From Syncephalis fuscata (taxonomy: Eukaryota; Zoopagomycota; Zoopagomycetes; Zoopagales; Piptocephalidaceae): DNA of 64,000 nt. The DNA is taken from the NCBI GenBank assembly GCA_025786725.1, contig JAHLTZ010000022.1:124001-188000 (forward strand). The letters are read 5' to 3'. The notes beneath the pieces were generated by a model, which was not told where the DNA came from, made no database searches, and worked only from the letters and a program-made list of their open reading frames with translations. A program made the position numbers and the translations under genes. Shown here piece after piece: positions 1 through 11,114 of this stretch (positions are counted from its first letter, which is position 1; every line of letters begins with the position of its first letter).

Positions 1-130
1 AATGCTAATCCCAAAAAATCCTCAATGTTTGGAACAAGATAATTTGCATGCTAAACTATCTAAATGTAGCAATAGTGAAAATCAATATTTTGCAATCAAA
101 AAACAATAATGATTATTTTATATATGAAAA

Positions 131-212
131 ATAATCGTGTGTGTATTCATTTTGAGCACATATTATTCGCGTATTACGGATATAGAAGTGGCGTATACTT
201 TTTAGGCCTTTA
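131..212. repeat. 80-bp direct repeat, left flank of block 1
   Basis: This stretch is closely similar to 6476-6560 in the same orientation. Both contain the shared core GAGCACATATTATTCGCG followed by TATTACG. The two copies bracket the first microexon-array block. The role is unknown; it could be a duplicated promoter piece or a scar of the segmental duplication. Confidence 0.6.
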
Positions 213-337
213 ATCAATTAAATTGAAATTTTAATTTATAAAATATAGTATCGAATGCCTACTCTTGCAAGCACTAGACAAATTTTAGAATCATTGGTTT
301 AATCAGCAACTACATAAATATAAACACACCTAAGAAG

Positions 338-643
338 GGGGAGGCGTGGTGGCCTAAACGGTCAACGCGTCTTCCCTAAAGTAGGAAAATGTTGGTTCGC
401 CTAGTTCGAATCTTGTTTTCAGGAAATGCGTGATGGGATCCTTCCGTAGAAGAAATGGTCGATATTCCAACATGTGAGGAGAGCCACCAACGGTTTTCAG
501 TTGTAGATGGCAGGTTCCGCGTTGCGCGCGGATAGGTTTGAAAATGAACCGTCTATTCTCCTAGGGGTGGCAGACAAATGCTGCAAATGCGCGGTTAGGT
601 CCTACGGACCGTTGTCTCACTTAAGCTAATAAATCCAAATCCA
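338..643 (+). mobile_element. tRNA-derived SINE, family B
   Basis: A roughly 306-bp GC-richer insert begins with a tRNA-like head. An A-box-like TGGCCTAAACGG lies at 350-361 and a B-box-like GTTCGAATC at 404-412. It ends in a short repeated tail, AAATCCAAATCC. It is flanked by a 21-bp target-site duplication (317-337 and 644-664, one mismatch, core ATATAAACACAC). The homologous site in array copy 2, near 24150-24175, has a single copy of that sequence and no insert, so the empty site is visible in the same window. It is non-autonomous and encodes no protein. Confidence 0.85.
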
Positions 644-1569
644 AATATAAACACACTTAAGAAGCTCAAGACGCGTTTACAAATATTTGTTCGTACAAGC
701 AATTAGCATTATAAAATATTGTGGCAATAAAGTATGATTCAGCTATCAAAGCTTATCAAGTTAATTTTATAAACGTAACTGCACTATTATATAGACACTT
801 TTGCAGTTTTATTCAATGCTATGTACAATGCTTTCTGTTTTCTGTGCATTATCTCGGTTTAATGTTGCTACTGTTTTGGCCGCATTAGCAACAGCCAACT
901 TCTTGATAAATGCAGCCTAGCTTAGCATAGTTATAATGATAGCAAATCATTAAACCAGTAAGCCTTTAAACTGCCAACTATTTTTCCATTGGTTTCTGCT
1001 TTGGCTTGTTTTCTATATTCTATCTTGCTTAACTTGTCAGAATTGGTTTCAGAAATGTAAACAGCGCTTAGGCCTTAGATGATTATCGGCTGATGTACAA
1101 TCCACAGCCACTATGCACTTGAAATTGCTGATATTTGGCTAGAGTTTTCTGTTGTATCTATTTTAGTGTCTTCATATTGTATTGCGCGTAATTTATCCGA
1201 TGCAATCTAGTTTACAGCTGAAGATTGATGACGAAAATGACATGTTGGAATGTTCCATTGCTCAAAATGTTGTGATACATTATGCTACAAACAGTACTTA
1301 TTGTATAGTCGATTTCAGGTGATTTGGATTAGCCGCCATTTGAATGATGGTAGTTGCACAACATGTAGCATCATATGTCTGAATGTGATGTATTTGTGAA
1401 TTCAAAGCAATTACTACCCCATAGCAATAGGCATAGTGTCGAATGAAATGCATACATGTACCAATCAATACACTTTATAATTTAAAGAATTATAAGTGGC
1501 TTATGTATGGCAGTAAAAACCTGTATAAAATACCATTTTGATACAATAAACTTGTTTTTTGCGTCAATA

Positions 1570-2290
1570 TTGTGTGCTATTTTGTATGCATGCGGATATT
1601 GAGAACCGACTCGGTAGAAATGGCAGCAAATACGTCATTGTCGTTTTACAAAGCCAAACAATATACTTGTTTTTATCAAATAGTTAAATCGTGTAACAAA
1701 AAATACAGGCTAGTATGTCTATTTTTATCGCATATGTACTGGGTTATGAACATTGTTACATCGTTCGTGCGAATAACTGACAGATTGAAGTAAAGACCGG
1801 GCAGGTTATGTGCTATTTTGTATGCATGCAGATATTGAGGACTGAATCGGTAGAAATGGCAGCAAAGACATCATTATCGTTTTACAAAGCCAAATAATAT
1901 ACTTGTTTTTTTACCAAATAGTTAGACCATGTAACAAAAAACAGGCTAATATGTCTATTTTTATCGCATATGTACTGGATTATGGACATTGTTACATCAT
2001 TCGTGCAAATAACTAACAAATTGAAGTAAAGACCGGGCAGGTTATGCGCTATTTTGTATGTATGCGGATACTGCGGAACGAGTCATTCAGTGGAAGCAAC
2101 AGAAAAGACATTATTATCGTTTTTACAAAGCCAAACAATATACTTGTTTTTAGCAAATAGTTGAACCGTGTAACAAAAAAATACAGAATGATGTACATGT
2201 CTTTATCGCATATGCAGTGGTCATTGAAATTGCCGTGTCATTTGTGTAAATGCCGAGCAAATTGAAGTAAAGGCTGGACAGGTTTGAAAT
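1570..2290 (+). repeat. Three tandem units of about 239 bp
   Basis: Units begin at about 1570, 1809 and 2046, each opening with a version of TGTGCTATTTTGTATGCATG. They diverge by point changes and small indels. Related units lie upstream of copy 2 (about two, 22760-23200, minus strand) and copy 3 (about one, 42990-43200). Unit number therefore varies among the paralogous upstream regions. A transcription-regulatory role is possible but not shown. Confidence 0.75.
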
Positions 2291-2332
2291 TAAGACCAGG
2301 CAGGTTAAAATCAAGGCTGGAAAGCATTCTAT
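2261..2332 (+). repeat. Minisatellite of about 22 bp, 3 units
   Basis: Three degenerate units of the form TTGAAATTAAGACCAGGCAG stand about 320-390 nt before the copy 1 start codon. The matching site holds about five units upstream of copy 2 and about one upstream of copy 3. Regular spacing close to two DNA turns in a promoter-proximal place would suit a repeated protein-binding site, but no known motif is recognised. Confidence 0.65.
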
Positions 2333-2651
2333 CATACTATGAACCTATTGGTACACACGTACCTCAAACCACTATTTGGATTGCTTTATTGGTTCATACT
2401 ACACATCAATGGTATATCTCGTATACTACAGTATACTAGCATTTCAGCATAGCCGTAAGTTTAAATAGCCCACAAAATATACACATCCAACTGCAATATC
2501 ATCATCCTACTCTACTTCTTATTAAACACACTACTCTTCACTTTATACCAACAACACTCTACTTTTTGCTATACACACACTACCTTCCACTCTACACCAA
2601 CCACACTTTACTATCTCTTTTATTTGTTTGTCTTAACAAATCAATATCACC

Positions 2652-5600
2652 ATGAAGTTTTCCATTGCCGTCGTTTGCACCATTGTCGTTGCGCTTGTGG
2701 CCGTTACAACCATGGTGGATGCTAATCCAGTCTTAGTTCGTCGTGGTATGTTACAATAACAATAAACATAATAGCATTTGTTTATTAACAATATTTTTAA
2801 TTAATAATTATAATAGATCGTAAGTTATTGTATGTTAATTAATTACCCACTAATTATATATCATGTAACGTGTGCATCAACAAATAAATATCAATAGCTG
2901 GTAGGTTGCATTACATATCACACCAATAAAACATATACTAATTATGTATCATGTATTGTATCCATCAACAAATCAATATTAGGCAACTGTAAGTTGTATT
3001 GTATATTATTGGTTACTCACTAATTACATGCTATGCACCATGTGTATCAACAACTCAATACTAATAGGCGGTAAGCGATATTGTATATTAGTTGATTATA
3101 AATTAATTATATACCATGTATTGTGTATATCACGACTTAATGCCATAGAGGGTAAGGTGTATTGCGTATTAATTAATTATGCGCTAATTATATATCATGC
3201 GCCGTGTATATCAACAAATCAATACTAATAGCATGTAAGTGATATTATATATTGACTGAGTATTGACTAATTGTATATTATGTGCTGTGTGTATCAATAA
3301 CTTGATATTAATAGGCGGTAAGTAGCATTGTATGTGCTGGCTTATAAATTAATTGTGTCATGCATTGTGCATCAATAACTGCTGGAATAGTTAGTAAGTA
3401 ACACTGCATATTCACTGACTATTCACTAATTATATATTATGTACTGTGCGTGTATCAACAATTTAATATTAATAGAAAGTAAGTAGCATCGCATATTAAC
3501 TAATTACACACTAATTATATCAATACTATGTGCATCAACAAATACTAATAGGATGTAAGTTATATTTTGTATTAATTGACTATTGGCTAATTACATATCG
3601 TTTATTGCGTGTATCCATAACTTAATATTAATAGGCTGTAAGTAGTAGCATATATTAACTGACTATATATTAATTGCTGTTTATCGATTGTACAATTGTT
3701 TAATATTAATAGTTGGTAAGTGGTATTGTATATTAACTGAATATAAATTAACTATACTATTCATTAATTGTACCGATTATTTAATATTAATAGACAGTAA
3801 GTGATATTGTATATTAACTAACTATACATTAACTATGCTATCTATTGATTGTACCAATTGTTTAATACTAATAGCGCGTAAGTGGCATTGCATATTAATT
3901 AAAAATACATTAACTATGATATTTACTGCTTGTATTGATTATTTGATATTAATAGATCGTAAGTAGTATTGCATATTAACTGACTACCCTCTAATTACAT
4001 GCTATTTATTGATAATATCAATAATTTAATATTAATAGCCTGTAAGTGATATTGTATATTAACTAACTATATATTAACTGCTATTTACTGATTGTATCAA
4101 TAATTTAATATTAATAGTCTGTAAGTGATACTGTATATTAACTGACTATACATTAACTATGCTACTTACTGATTGTATTAATTATTTAATATTAATAGGG
4201 AGTAAGTAATATTGTATATTAACTGACTATACATTAACCATGCTATTTATTGATTGTACCAATTATTTAATATTAATAGAGAGTAAGTAGTATTGTATAT
4301 TAACTGGATATACATTAACTATGCTACTTATTGATTGTACCAATTATTTAATATTAATAGCTTGTAAGTGATATTATATATTAATTAACCATGCTATTTA
4401 CTGATTGTACCAATTGCTTAATATTAATAGGGGGTAAGTGGTAGTGTATATTAACTGACTATACATTAACCATGCTATTTATTGATTGTATCAATTATTT
4501 AACATTAATAGGGTGTAAGTGATATTGTATATTAATTAACTATACATTAACTATAATCTTTGTTAATTGTACCAATTATTTAATATTAATAGCTTGTAAG
4601 TGATATTATATATTAATTAGCTATGCTATTCACTGATTGTACCAATTATTTAATATTAATAGACTGTAAGTGATATTGTATTTTATTTTATTTTGAAGAG
4701 CTTGTGAACCCCCGCTGCGCATAATTAAAGAATTTGCGCTGCTTCCCACTATATTTGGACTTTTCCAAACTTTTAACGGGTGGACTGCCACGTTTTTGCG
4801 CAAATCTGGTCCATATAGATTTCACACGGGGTCATCTTCTTTTAAATGGCGCTACACAGCACTATTCCCTTGAATTTGATCCCAATTGTTTTTTTCCTCG
4901 ACTACTCTAGCCAAGGTCTTGTTTTTGGACCTACTTATTGGGTTCTGGTTTGCAATTTGTTAACTAGAGAAAACTGGGGGGGGGATTTTCCACTTAAGAA
5001 TTGCTTCAAACTGAGGTTTGAATCCGAAGCCTTCAGCTCGGGAGACGCTGCCTTACCAACTGGGCTAGCAACATCCCCCGTGATATTGCATATTAACTGA
5101 CTATACATTAATTATACTATTTACTGATTGTATCAATTATTTAATATTAATAGGTCGTAAGTTGTATTGTGTATTAATTAACTATACACTAATCATGCTA
5201 TTTACTGATGATACCGTTTATTTAATATCAATAGGATGTAAGTAGTATTGTATATTAACTAACTATACATTAATTACACTATTTACTGATTGTACTGATT
5301 ATTTAATATTAATAGCTGGTAAGTAATATTGTATATTAATTGACTACACTAATCATGCTATTTACTGATGATACCGGTTATTTGATATTAATAGATTGTA
5401 AGTAGTATTGCATATTAACTGACTACCCTCTAATTACATGCTATTTATTGATAATATCAATAATTTAATATTAATAGTCTGTAAGTGATATTGTATATTA
5501 ATTGGCTATGTACTAATCACATGCTATTTACTGTATGCATTAATAATTTAATATAATAGGCAGTAAGTTGTATTGTGCATTAACTGAATATGCACTAACT

Positions 5601-5968
5601 CTATACCATGCGTTGTGTGTATCAATAACTTAATATAACAGAAGGTAAGTAATATTATAGGTTAGCGGACTATACACTAATTATATACCATGTACTGTAT
5701 CCATCAACAAATCAATATAACAGATTGTAAGTGATATTGTATATTAGTTGACTATGAGCTAATCACATGCTATTACTGTGTGTACCAATAACTTACTACT
5801 AATAGGGTGTAAGTTGTATTGCGTATTAACTGAATATGCACTAATTACATGTTATGCGCCATGTATATCAACAACTTAATACTAATAGGCCGTAAGTAGT
5901 ATTGTACATTAATGGCTTATATATTAATTATATGACACATAATATTTTTATTTGTAAATACAGCATAA
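2652..5968 (+). CDS. Secreted six-cysteine peptide encoded by 34 microexons (copy 1)
   Basis: Exon 1 (2652-2745) encodes 31 residues: a start MKFS, a hydrophobic signal segment, a likely cleavage after VDA, and a short propiece ending in RR, a Kex2-type site. Donor GTATGT follows in phase 1. Then come 34 exons, each preceded by an AG (mostly TAATAG) and followed by GTAAGT or a close variant: 3 nt at 2817, 2898, 3068, 3149, 3232, 3315, 3391, 3476, 3552, 3635, 3713, 3794, 3875, 3956, 4039, 4118, 4199, 4280, 4361, 4431, 4512, 4593, 4663, 5154, 5235, 5316, 5395, 5478, 5560, 5642, 5724, 5806 and 5889, and 6 nt at 2983. The last exon starts at 5964, with stop TAA at 5966. The 67-residue product has no internal stop. 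Its last 36 residues, after RR, hold six cysteines: C-x2-C-x3-C-x13-C-x4-C-x3-C. This fits a secreted disulfide-rich peptide (effector, antimicrobial, toxin-like or signalling); function is unknown. The gene structure is inferred from splice signals only. Confidence 0.72.
2746..5963 (+). repeat. Tandem intron array of copy 1, period about 79 bp
   Basis: About 35 successive intron-like units run from GTAAGT to TTTAATATTAATAG with period about 67-85 bp; one is enlarged by a SINE. Units share an internal pattern: TATTGTATATTAACTGAC, then a CATTAACTATGCTATTTACT-like stretch, then the acceptor. The 3-nt exon is the most variable part of the unit while the intron body is conserved, the reverse of an ordinary gene. 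A TTAAT branch-point candidate lies only a few nucleotides from the acceptor AG. The pattern shows growth by tandem duplication of an intron-plus-triplet unit. Confidence 0.9.
4681..5079 (-). mobile_element. tRNA-derived SINE, family A, in an intron of copy 1
   Basis: A roughly 399-bp element whose tRNA-like head lies at the 5079 end and reads on the minus strand: A-box-like TAGCCCAGTTGGTAAGG and B-box-like GGATTCAAACC. The A-rich tail (TTTTATTTTATTTT on the plus strand) lies at 4681. The target-site duplication is TGATATTGTA (4671-4680) against TGATATTGCA (5081-5090). It enlarges one array intron from about 80 to 488 nt and leaves the splice sites intact. The open frame at 4846-5100 is an accident of the element. 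Related elements at 20471-20870 and 44916-45318 occupy a different unit. Confidence 0.88.
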
Positions 5969-6310
5969 TCGATGGTTTCAAGACATCAGCATTGGTAGTG
6001 CAATCAAACCACTATTCCAATACACTTTAGGTATATATTCGGTGAAAAGCAAGACCATTTGACAACTACGCCGTCCAGCCCACCTATATATCAAGTTTTA
6101 GCCAATGCTCCGGTTTATCCAGTCTCTAATCAATGGAATCATTATTTTATCAACGAGCTTACATCTAGTTGTTTCTATTCAACTGTGCAAGCTTATAGTA
6201 ATAAACTTATGGTTTCATTTTAACTATATACAATCAAATTGCTATATCTATAATCACGTTCTATTTACATCCAATAATTGACAACTATTAATCAAATAGT
6301 TAAATTAACA
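5969..6310 (+). other. Conserved 3' flank of array copy 1
   Basis: The sequence after the stop is highly similar in all three copies (19170-19496 minus, 46128-46468 plus). It probably holds the 3' UTR and poly(A) signals. In the other phase the last exon stays open for 32 codons in copies 1 and 2, which could reflect recent duplication as easily as coding. Confidence 0.5.
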
Positions 6311-6993
6311 AAAGATATTTGTCATTCAAACAGCAATTTTAAATGTAAATATTGTAGTGATACATATGACAATAAAATCGAATGCATTTATTTCCAAAGA
6401 TATCATTGTAAATAAAATCACATCAAATGAGAATAATCTAATAATAAGATGAAGACCAATACTTTATTAAAAGATAGGTAATCGTGTGCGCACTCATATC
6501 GAGCACATATTATTCGCGTATTACGAATATAAAGTGGTGTATACCTTTAGACCTATATAGCTAGTAGCTAGGTATAACGTTATAATGCAGAGAGAAAGGA
6601 TGGGTCGGATTATAGAAAGAGATTGATTGATAGAGCGAGAGAAATAAACGACCGAGGAACAAAGGAATAAGAGACAATTGGAAAATAGTGAAAGATATAA
6701 TGATATAAGTCATATTGGGCCATTTAAAAGGAAAACAACATGCAATTACACTGTTTTTTTGTGTTGCAACTAATGTTTAAGTAAACAATGACCAATGACA
6801 TTTCAAAATTTGGTGCTCATAATAGTAAAAAGATGAAAAGACGTTTAAAATAATACTATCGACAATGATTCCCAATAGTAAAGTGTAATAAGGACTTGTA
6901 GACATGTCAATATTAATGTTGGTTATAATATGGCATTATCGTCATCATTATCATAGCAATATTGTTTAAACAAAGCTTAACAAAACGAATAAC
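6311..6993. other. AT-rich intergenic stretch
   Basis: No gene is seen. It contains the second copy of the flank repeat (6476-6560) and purine-rich sequence, and it lies 3' of the minus-strand gene that follows. Confidence 0.5.
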
Positions 6994-8231
6994 TCACTGC
7001 CATATCTGCTGACTGATATTGCCACGAATATGGTTAAAAAAAGCGGTATCTCGTTGGATGCGATGCTGTTGACATATTTGATGCTCAGGCATAGGCGGTA
7101 ATCGACCCATGTCCATACTACGCATAGGTTCGGTAGTAGATATTTGAAGTTCTTGGAAGGAAGGTAGTACAGGAGAGAGCATATTAGACGAATCAGCATT
7201 ACCGTTAAGTGCCATTGCTGTTGGCATTAATGGTAATAGTGCCGGCATTTGCATCGCCGGTGATTGTGACACTTGTCTTGTCTGTAGACGAGAAAGTTGG
7301 TCTAGCTCATCGTGATCATGATCGATATCCGGATTGCCAAAATTAGGAGCTGCTATGGTCGTAGTAGGTTGAAGGTTGGCCGGAGCAAATAGAGGTGCGC
7401 CTACAATAGACTCCGGGAACATTGGAAGGTCTATAAACAAAAATATTAATTATAAATAAACGCAAATAACAAATTAAATAGAAATGTAGATGTCGCCATT
7501 AAAGTTGGTTACATCATACAAATATCAACGTTGATAAGATTATCAACATTCATACCAATACAATAATCTAAATAATCAAGCAACGTACCTTCCGTTGGTG
7601 AACCAAAAGCCTCGGGAGACCAAGAAAGATCAGGAAGAGAAGGTGACGTCTCTGGATTATTATAACCAGTATTATTGGCATCTATACTATTAGGATAACC
7701 AGCAGGAGCTAGTATGCTGTGATTGTTGTGATTAACAACACTCGCCATATTGGGCGTTGATGGCAGCACTAGTTGTTGTTGTTGTATGTGTGTCGGTGTT
7801 GGCATTAAGCCAATTGGAGATGCAAATCCGTTAGCTACACCAGCCATTGATGGTGACAAGCTAGCTGGAGAGTTTTGCTGCGATGGCAGCGATTCTGGCG
7901 TTTGCACTCCAATTGGCTGTTGGACTTGGCCTTGCGTTTGCGTTATAAAGTGCTGCGGAACGGGCATAGGCGAGAAATACGACGCTGCCTCATCACCATC
8001 AGACTCTGGAGTGGGTGGCATCATTAAGGCATCGCTGTTTAGGCCAGCCGATGGCATGACCATGGATCCCATTAATGGGTCCTGCTCAGCAAACATTGGC
8101 TCAGAGTCTGGCAACTCTGGGAACCATTGTAGGCCGGAATCAGGGGCTGGATAGTCGGCGTCCAGCGCCTCAGGGAATAGAACATCGTCAAGCTCCGGTT
8201 CAAAAAAGTCCAGATCGGTTAAAGCAGCCAT
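6994..8231 (-). CDS. Acidic Gln/Ser/Pro-rich protein, activation-domain-like
   Basis: Two exons, 7589-8231 and 6994-7430, are joined in phase 1 (donor GTACGT, acceptor TTTATAG), giving 359 residues. The first 60 residues are strongly acidic with spaced aromatics (LDFFEPELDDVLF, FPELPDSEP), like eukaryotic transactivation domains. The rest is rich in Pro, Ser, Gln, Asn and Met with repeated short TP and SP motifs suited to proline-directed kinases. No bZIP, bHLH or zinc-finger DNA-binding domain is visible. A GTGAGT overlaps the stop region at about 6990, so a further 3' exon cannot be excluded. I do not recognise the family; a transcriptional co-activator is only a guess from composition. Confidence 0.7.
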
Positions 8232-11114
8232 TACAGGAGTTGTTTGATTACAAGATGTAATGAATGTATTAGGAAACAGTTTGTTTACTAAGTTGCCTAG
8301 TCACGCGCCGTATACGGTTGAGGCGCGTTCTATTGAAACGAACGGACTTGAACACTTAATAAATTAAATGATTGCAATGACTAAAAGATGATTTGCCGTT
8401 ATTCGGTATATTGATGTTTTCATTCACTATTTGTATAGAGATAAACTACTATGGACAAGTAGTGTGAGCGCAGCGCTGGAAATGGCCGATCACAACCAGC
8501 GGCGTTAAATAAACTATTGTTTACGGCGGCAGCTGTAAAATAAACAGAAAAGGTAAGTAAAGCAATATTGATGCAGATATCAGAGCCAGGATGTTAACAG
8601 CCTTAAATACAGTATTTAAACAGTAGTAAAAAAACAAAGTGGATGGTAAGCCACGGTAAAGTTTGTAAGTCACGGCAGTGGCAGCGGCACTAGTAGTAGC
8701 AGCAATGGCGGCCGTGGATAAAGCTTACGAGCTAACTTGCAACAATACGAATACAATGATTTTTGCACAAATAAAATGTGTAGAATGGCATAAACAAGCC
8801 AATACAGCGAATAAAAAAGAAATAAACAGGTCAAATAACGACGCCTATCTCGTTTGCTTAAATAAACGTTCGCCAATAAAAATACTACACAATCGAAGTA
8901 TATCAAATAAAAAAGAATACGCCTAGCTAAAGACTAGAGCGTATATAAATATTGCCACGAGTAGCAGAGATGGTTTCACAGAGAAATAAATAAGGGTGTA
9001 TGGAGAGATAGCTGTAAATAGGCTAGGAATTGCAATATCAATGCCCGGCTAGTTTACTCACCCGCAGTGTGCAGTAAGACTTGTACGCAAATGAACGGGC
9101 TGGACAACACAGATACCAAGATACTGAAGGGTGGAAGGTATCAGTAGTAGTAGTAGTAGTAATAGTAGTACTAGTAGTAGTGAGGGAGGACTGGCTTCAC
9201 GTACAGATGTTGCTTATGGACACAGCCAGACAAGCGAGTGTTGAGCACAAAAGACTAAAGAGTATGTAAGAATGCCGCGCGAAGGAGTGTCAGGACGCGA
9301 CACACGCGTAGAGGTGGTCGCTACACAGTCAGTTGCGGGCAAAAAAAGGACTTTTAATTACTACTGCCAGAAGTGAAAACAGAAGCAAAAGGAAAGAGTG
9401 AGGAGCAAACGAGGCATGGCAGCAAATGGGTGTGTTATTGTAGAATTTGTGGGTCAGGTGGCATGTGTGTGTGTGTGGCGCAAGGTCCAATGAAATTTTA
9501 TGCTAGTCATTCTGTATCAATATTATTTGTATTCCGTTGTGTGGTTGAACATACGGCCTATCTATGCTAAAGCTTACCTGTCTTACTTGCGCATCTACGA
9601 ATGCCAAGGCCCTGTAGTCGTAATGGACGGGGTGCCGTATAAACTTGGCAGGCAAGAGCTTACGCGAATGTTATGTATGTAGATATGTTTAATCCATACT
9701 TTGTATTTTGGGCACGTCAATGATTTGAAACTAAATATAGACAATGTGTTGAGCCGAAAATAGATGACTCATTCACCGATTAGTCATCCCTGGTTGGCTG
9801 GATAGGGAGACAGCTTAGATTGTTGCCATTGCTTTCAACGTTGTAGTGTTTATATACGTTATATTACCTTTGACTATAATTATTAAAAAGTGGATAGTAC
9901 ATTAATGGTTTGAATGTATATTCTACATTATTGGTTTATATAATAATTGGCTACAGAGTGTGGTAATGATAGTGGTAATGACGTTAATATTGGTGTATAT
10001 GATGTTTTGTTTCAGTATAGTTTATACCATAATGACAAGTTTGTTGCTGCTATTAGGATGATAATAATAACTGCTCTAGATATTTAATATTATTGTCTAT
10101 TAATGATTATGCATGCTGATAATCATAGTAATAATAATCATATGATGTAAGTCCAATAATCATAATTACTTTATGAATGACACTGTTTTTTGTTGCTGCT
10201 ATACTATCTGTAAACTTAATTCGGTTTACTTAATCATATTCAAATATAAATACTATATTTTTGTCATAATATCTATGCTCTTTATTTAGCTATTTACTTG
10301 AATTTATATTTATTTATACTTTAGCAGAATAATAAATGAATACTTCCACGTCCTAATTTACAGTTACACTTTTAGCACAGATGAAAAGCTTTATAAATAG
10401 CAGTTGTCTAATTGCAATTATCACCAGTTAACAGAAATGCCGATACATTAAGCCAAAAGTTGTAAATATTGCAAACGTCTTTACACATTTAGTTAATATA
10501 TATATTATCAATTCTAATAAATGATTATTGTAAAACTGACTAGAATGACACTATTCCACTGACGAAGGGTATAAAAAAGCTTTTAAAGTATACAATATAA
10601 ACGTTTATTGCTGTAAGTCTTAAGAACAATGCATATTTAAATGTGACTGGCTGAGTGTATACAGCCAGAGAATACTTAGTTAACAACTAGTTGCAAATTC
10701 CGATGCCGACTATAGTACCGGTTTAGTATAAGTAACACAATAATGAAAATGTTGATGCAATATCGCATTAAATACTATAAACAACACATCAGTGCTTTTC
10801 TGATGAGAGAGATTGTTCGGCAGTAAGCGTAATGAAAAAAGAAAGACAATTATAATCAGCTAGTTGTTGCACTAGCAATTGTACACATAGAACAGTAGCT
10901 GTGATGGCAAACTGCCAGGATAGTCGCTGAACAAGTTCGCAGCACATTAAAGCAGTATAACTTGCTACTGTCGAGATTTTAATAATAATAATAATAATAA
11001 TAATAGTTTATGCAATCTCATATTGTGATCCATAGCAATAAATATAAATATCATTGATTAATAGAATAATGGATATTAAGTATAAATTATAAAAAATTTA
11101 TTATGATTGCGCTA
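8232..11114. other. 2.9-kb intergenic region with microsatellites
   Basis: No convincing gene. It holds a (TAG)n tract at about 9142-9181, an (AAT)n tract at about 10978-11005, GT-rich stretches near 9470 and many short frames with no protein-like composition. The part next to 8232 is probably promoter and 5' UTR of the acidic protein gene. Confidence 0.5.

Larger units (their letters stand above)
260..2651 (+). other. Upstream flank of array copy 1 (duplicated block)
   Basis: Apart from the SINE at 338-643 and the tandem repeats noted separately, I see no gene here. The stretch is homologous to 22364-24235 read on the minus strand and, from about 990 on, to 42400-43509. It is therefore part of the unit that was copied together with the array gene. 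A TATA-like TTTAAATAG lies at 2460-2468, about 190 nt before the start codon, followed by a pyrimidine- and AC-rich leader conserved in all three copies. Short open frames such as 1572-1793 lie inside repeats and are not convincing. Confidence 0.6.

Noticed and set aside
3028-3228. 66-codon frame repeated at 21873-22073 and 43884-44084
   Set aside because: It runs through three intron-like units of the array; similarity reflects repeat copying, not coding.
5000-5079. tRNA genes at the heads of the SINEs
   Set aside because: A and B boxes are present but the sequence continues into SINE bodies with A-rich tails and target-site duplications, and no clean cloverleaf is evident.
2746-5963. CRISPR-like array (regular period of about 79 bp)
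   Set aside because: The conserved part is about 75 bp and the variable part only 3 bp; no cas genes; ends are splice signals and the host is eukaryotic.
2746-5963. Plain satellite removed as one giant intron
   Set aside because: This is the main alternative and cannot be excluded without RNA. It would leave only a signal peptide plus one residue, and it does not explain the matching six-cysteine frameworks of copies 1 and 2.
2746-5963. Each triplet read as a whole codon (phase 0)
   Set aside because: Exon 1 ends in phase 1, phase 0 meets a TGA triplet in copy 2, and it gives no cysteine pattern.
7750-8154. 134-codon frame opposite the acidic protein gene
   Set aside because: Antisense shadow of a better supported coding exon.
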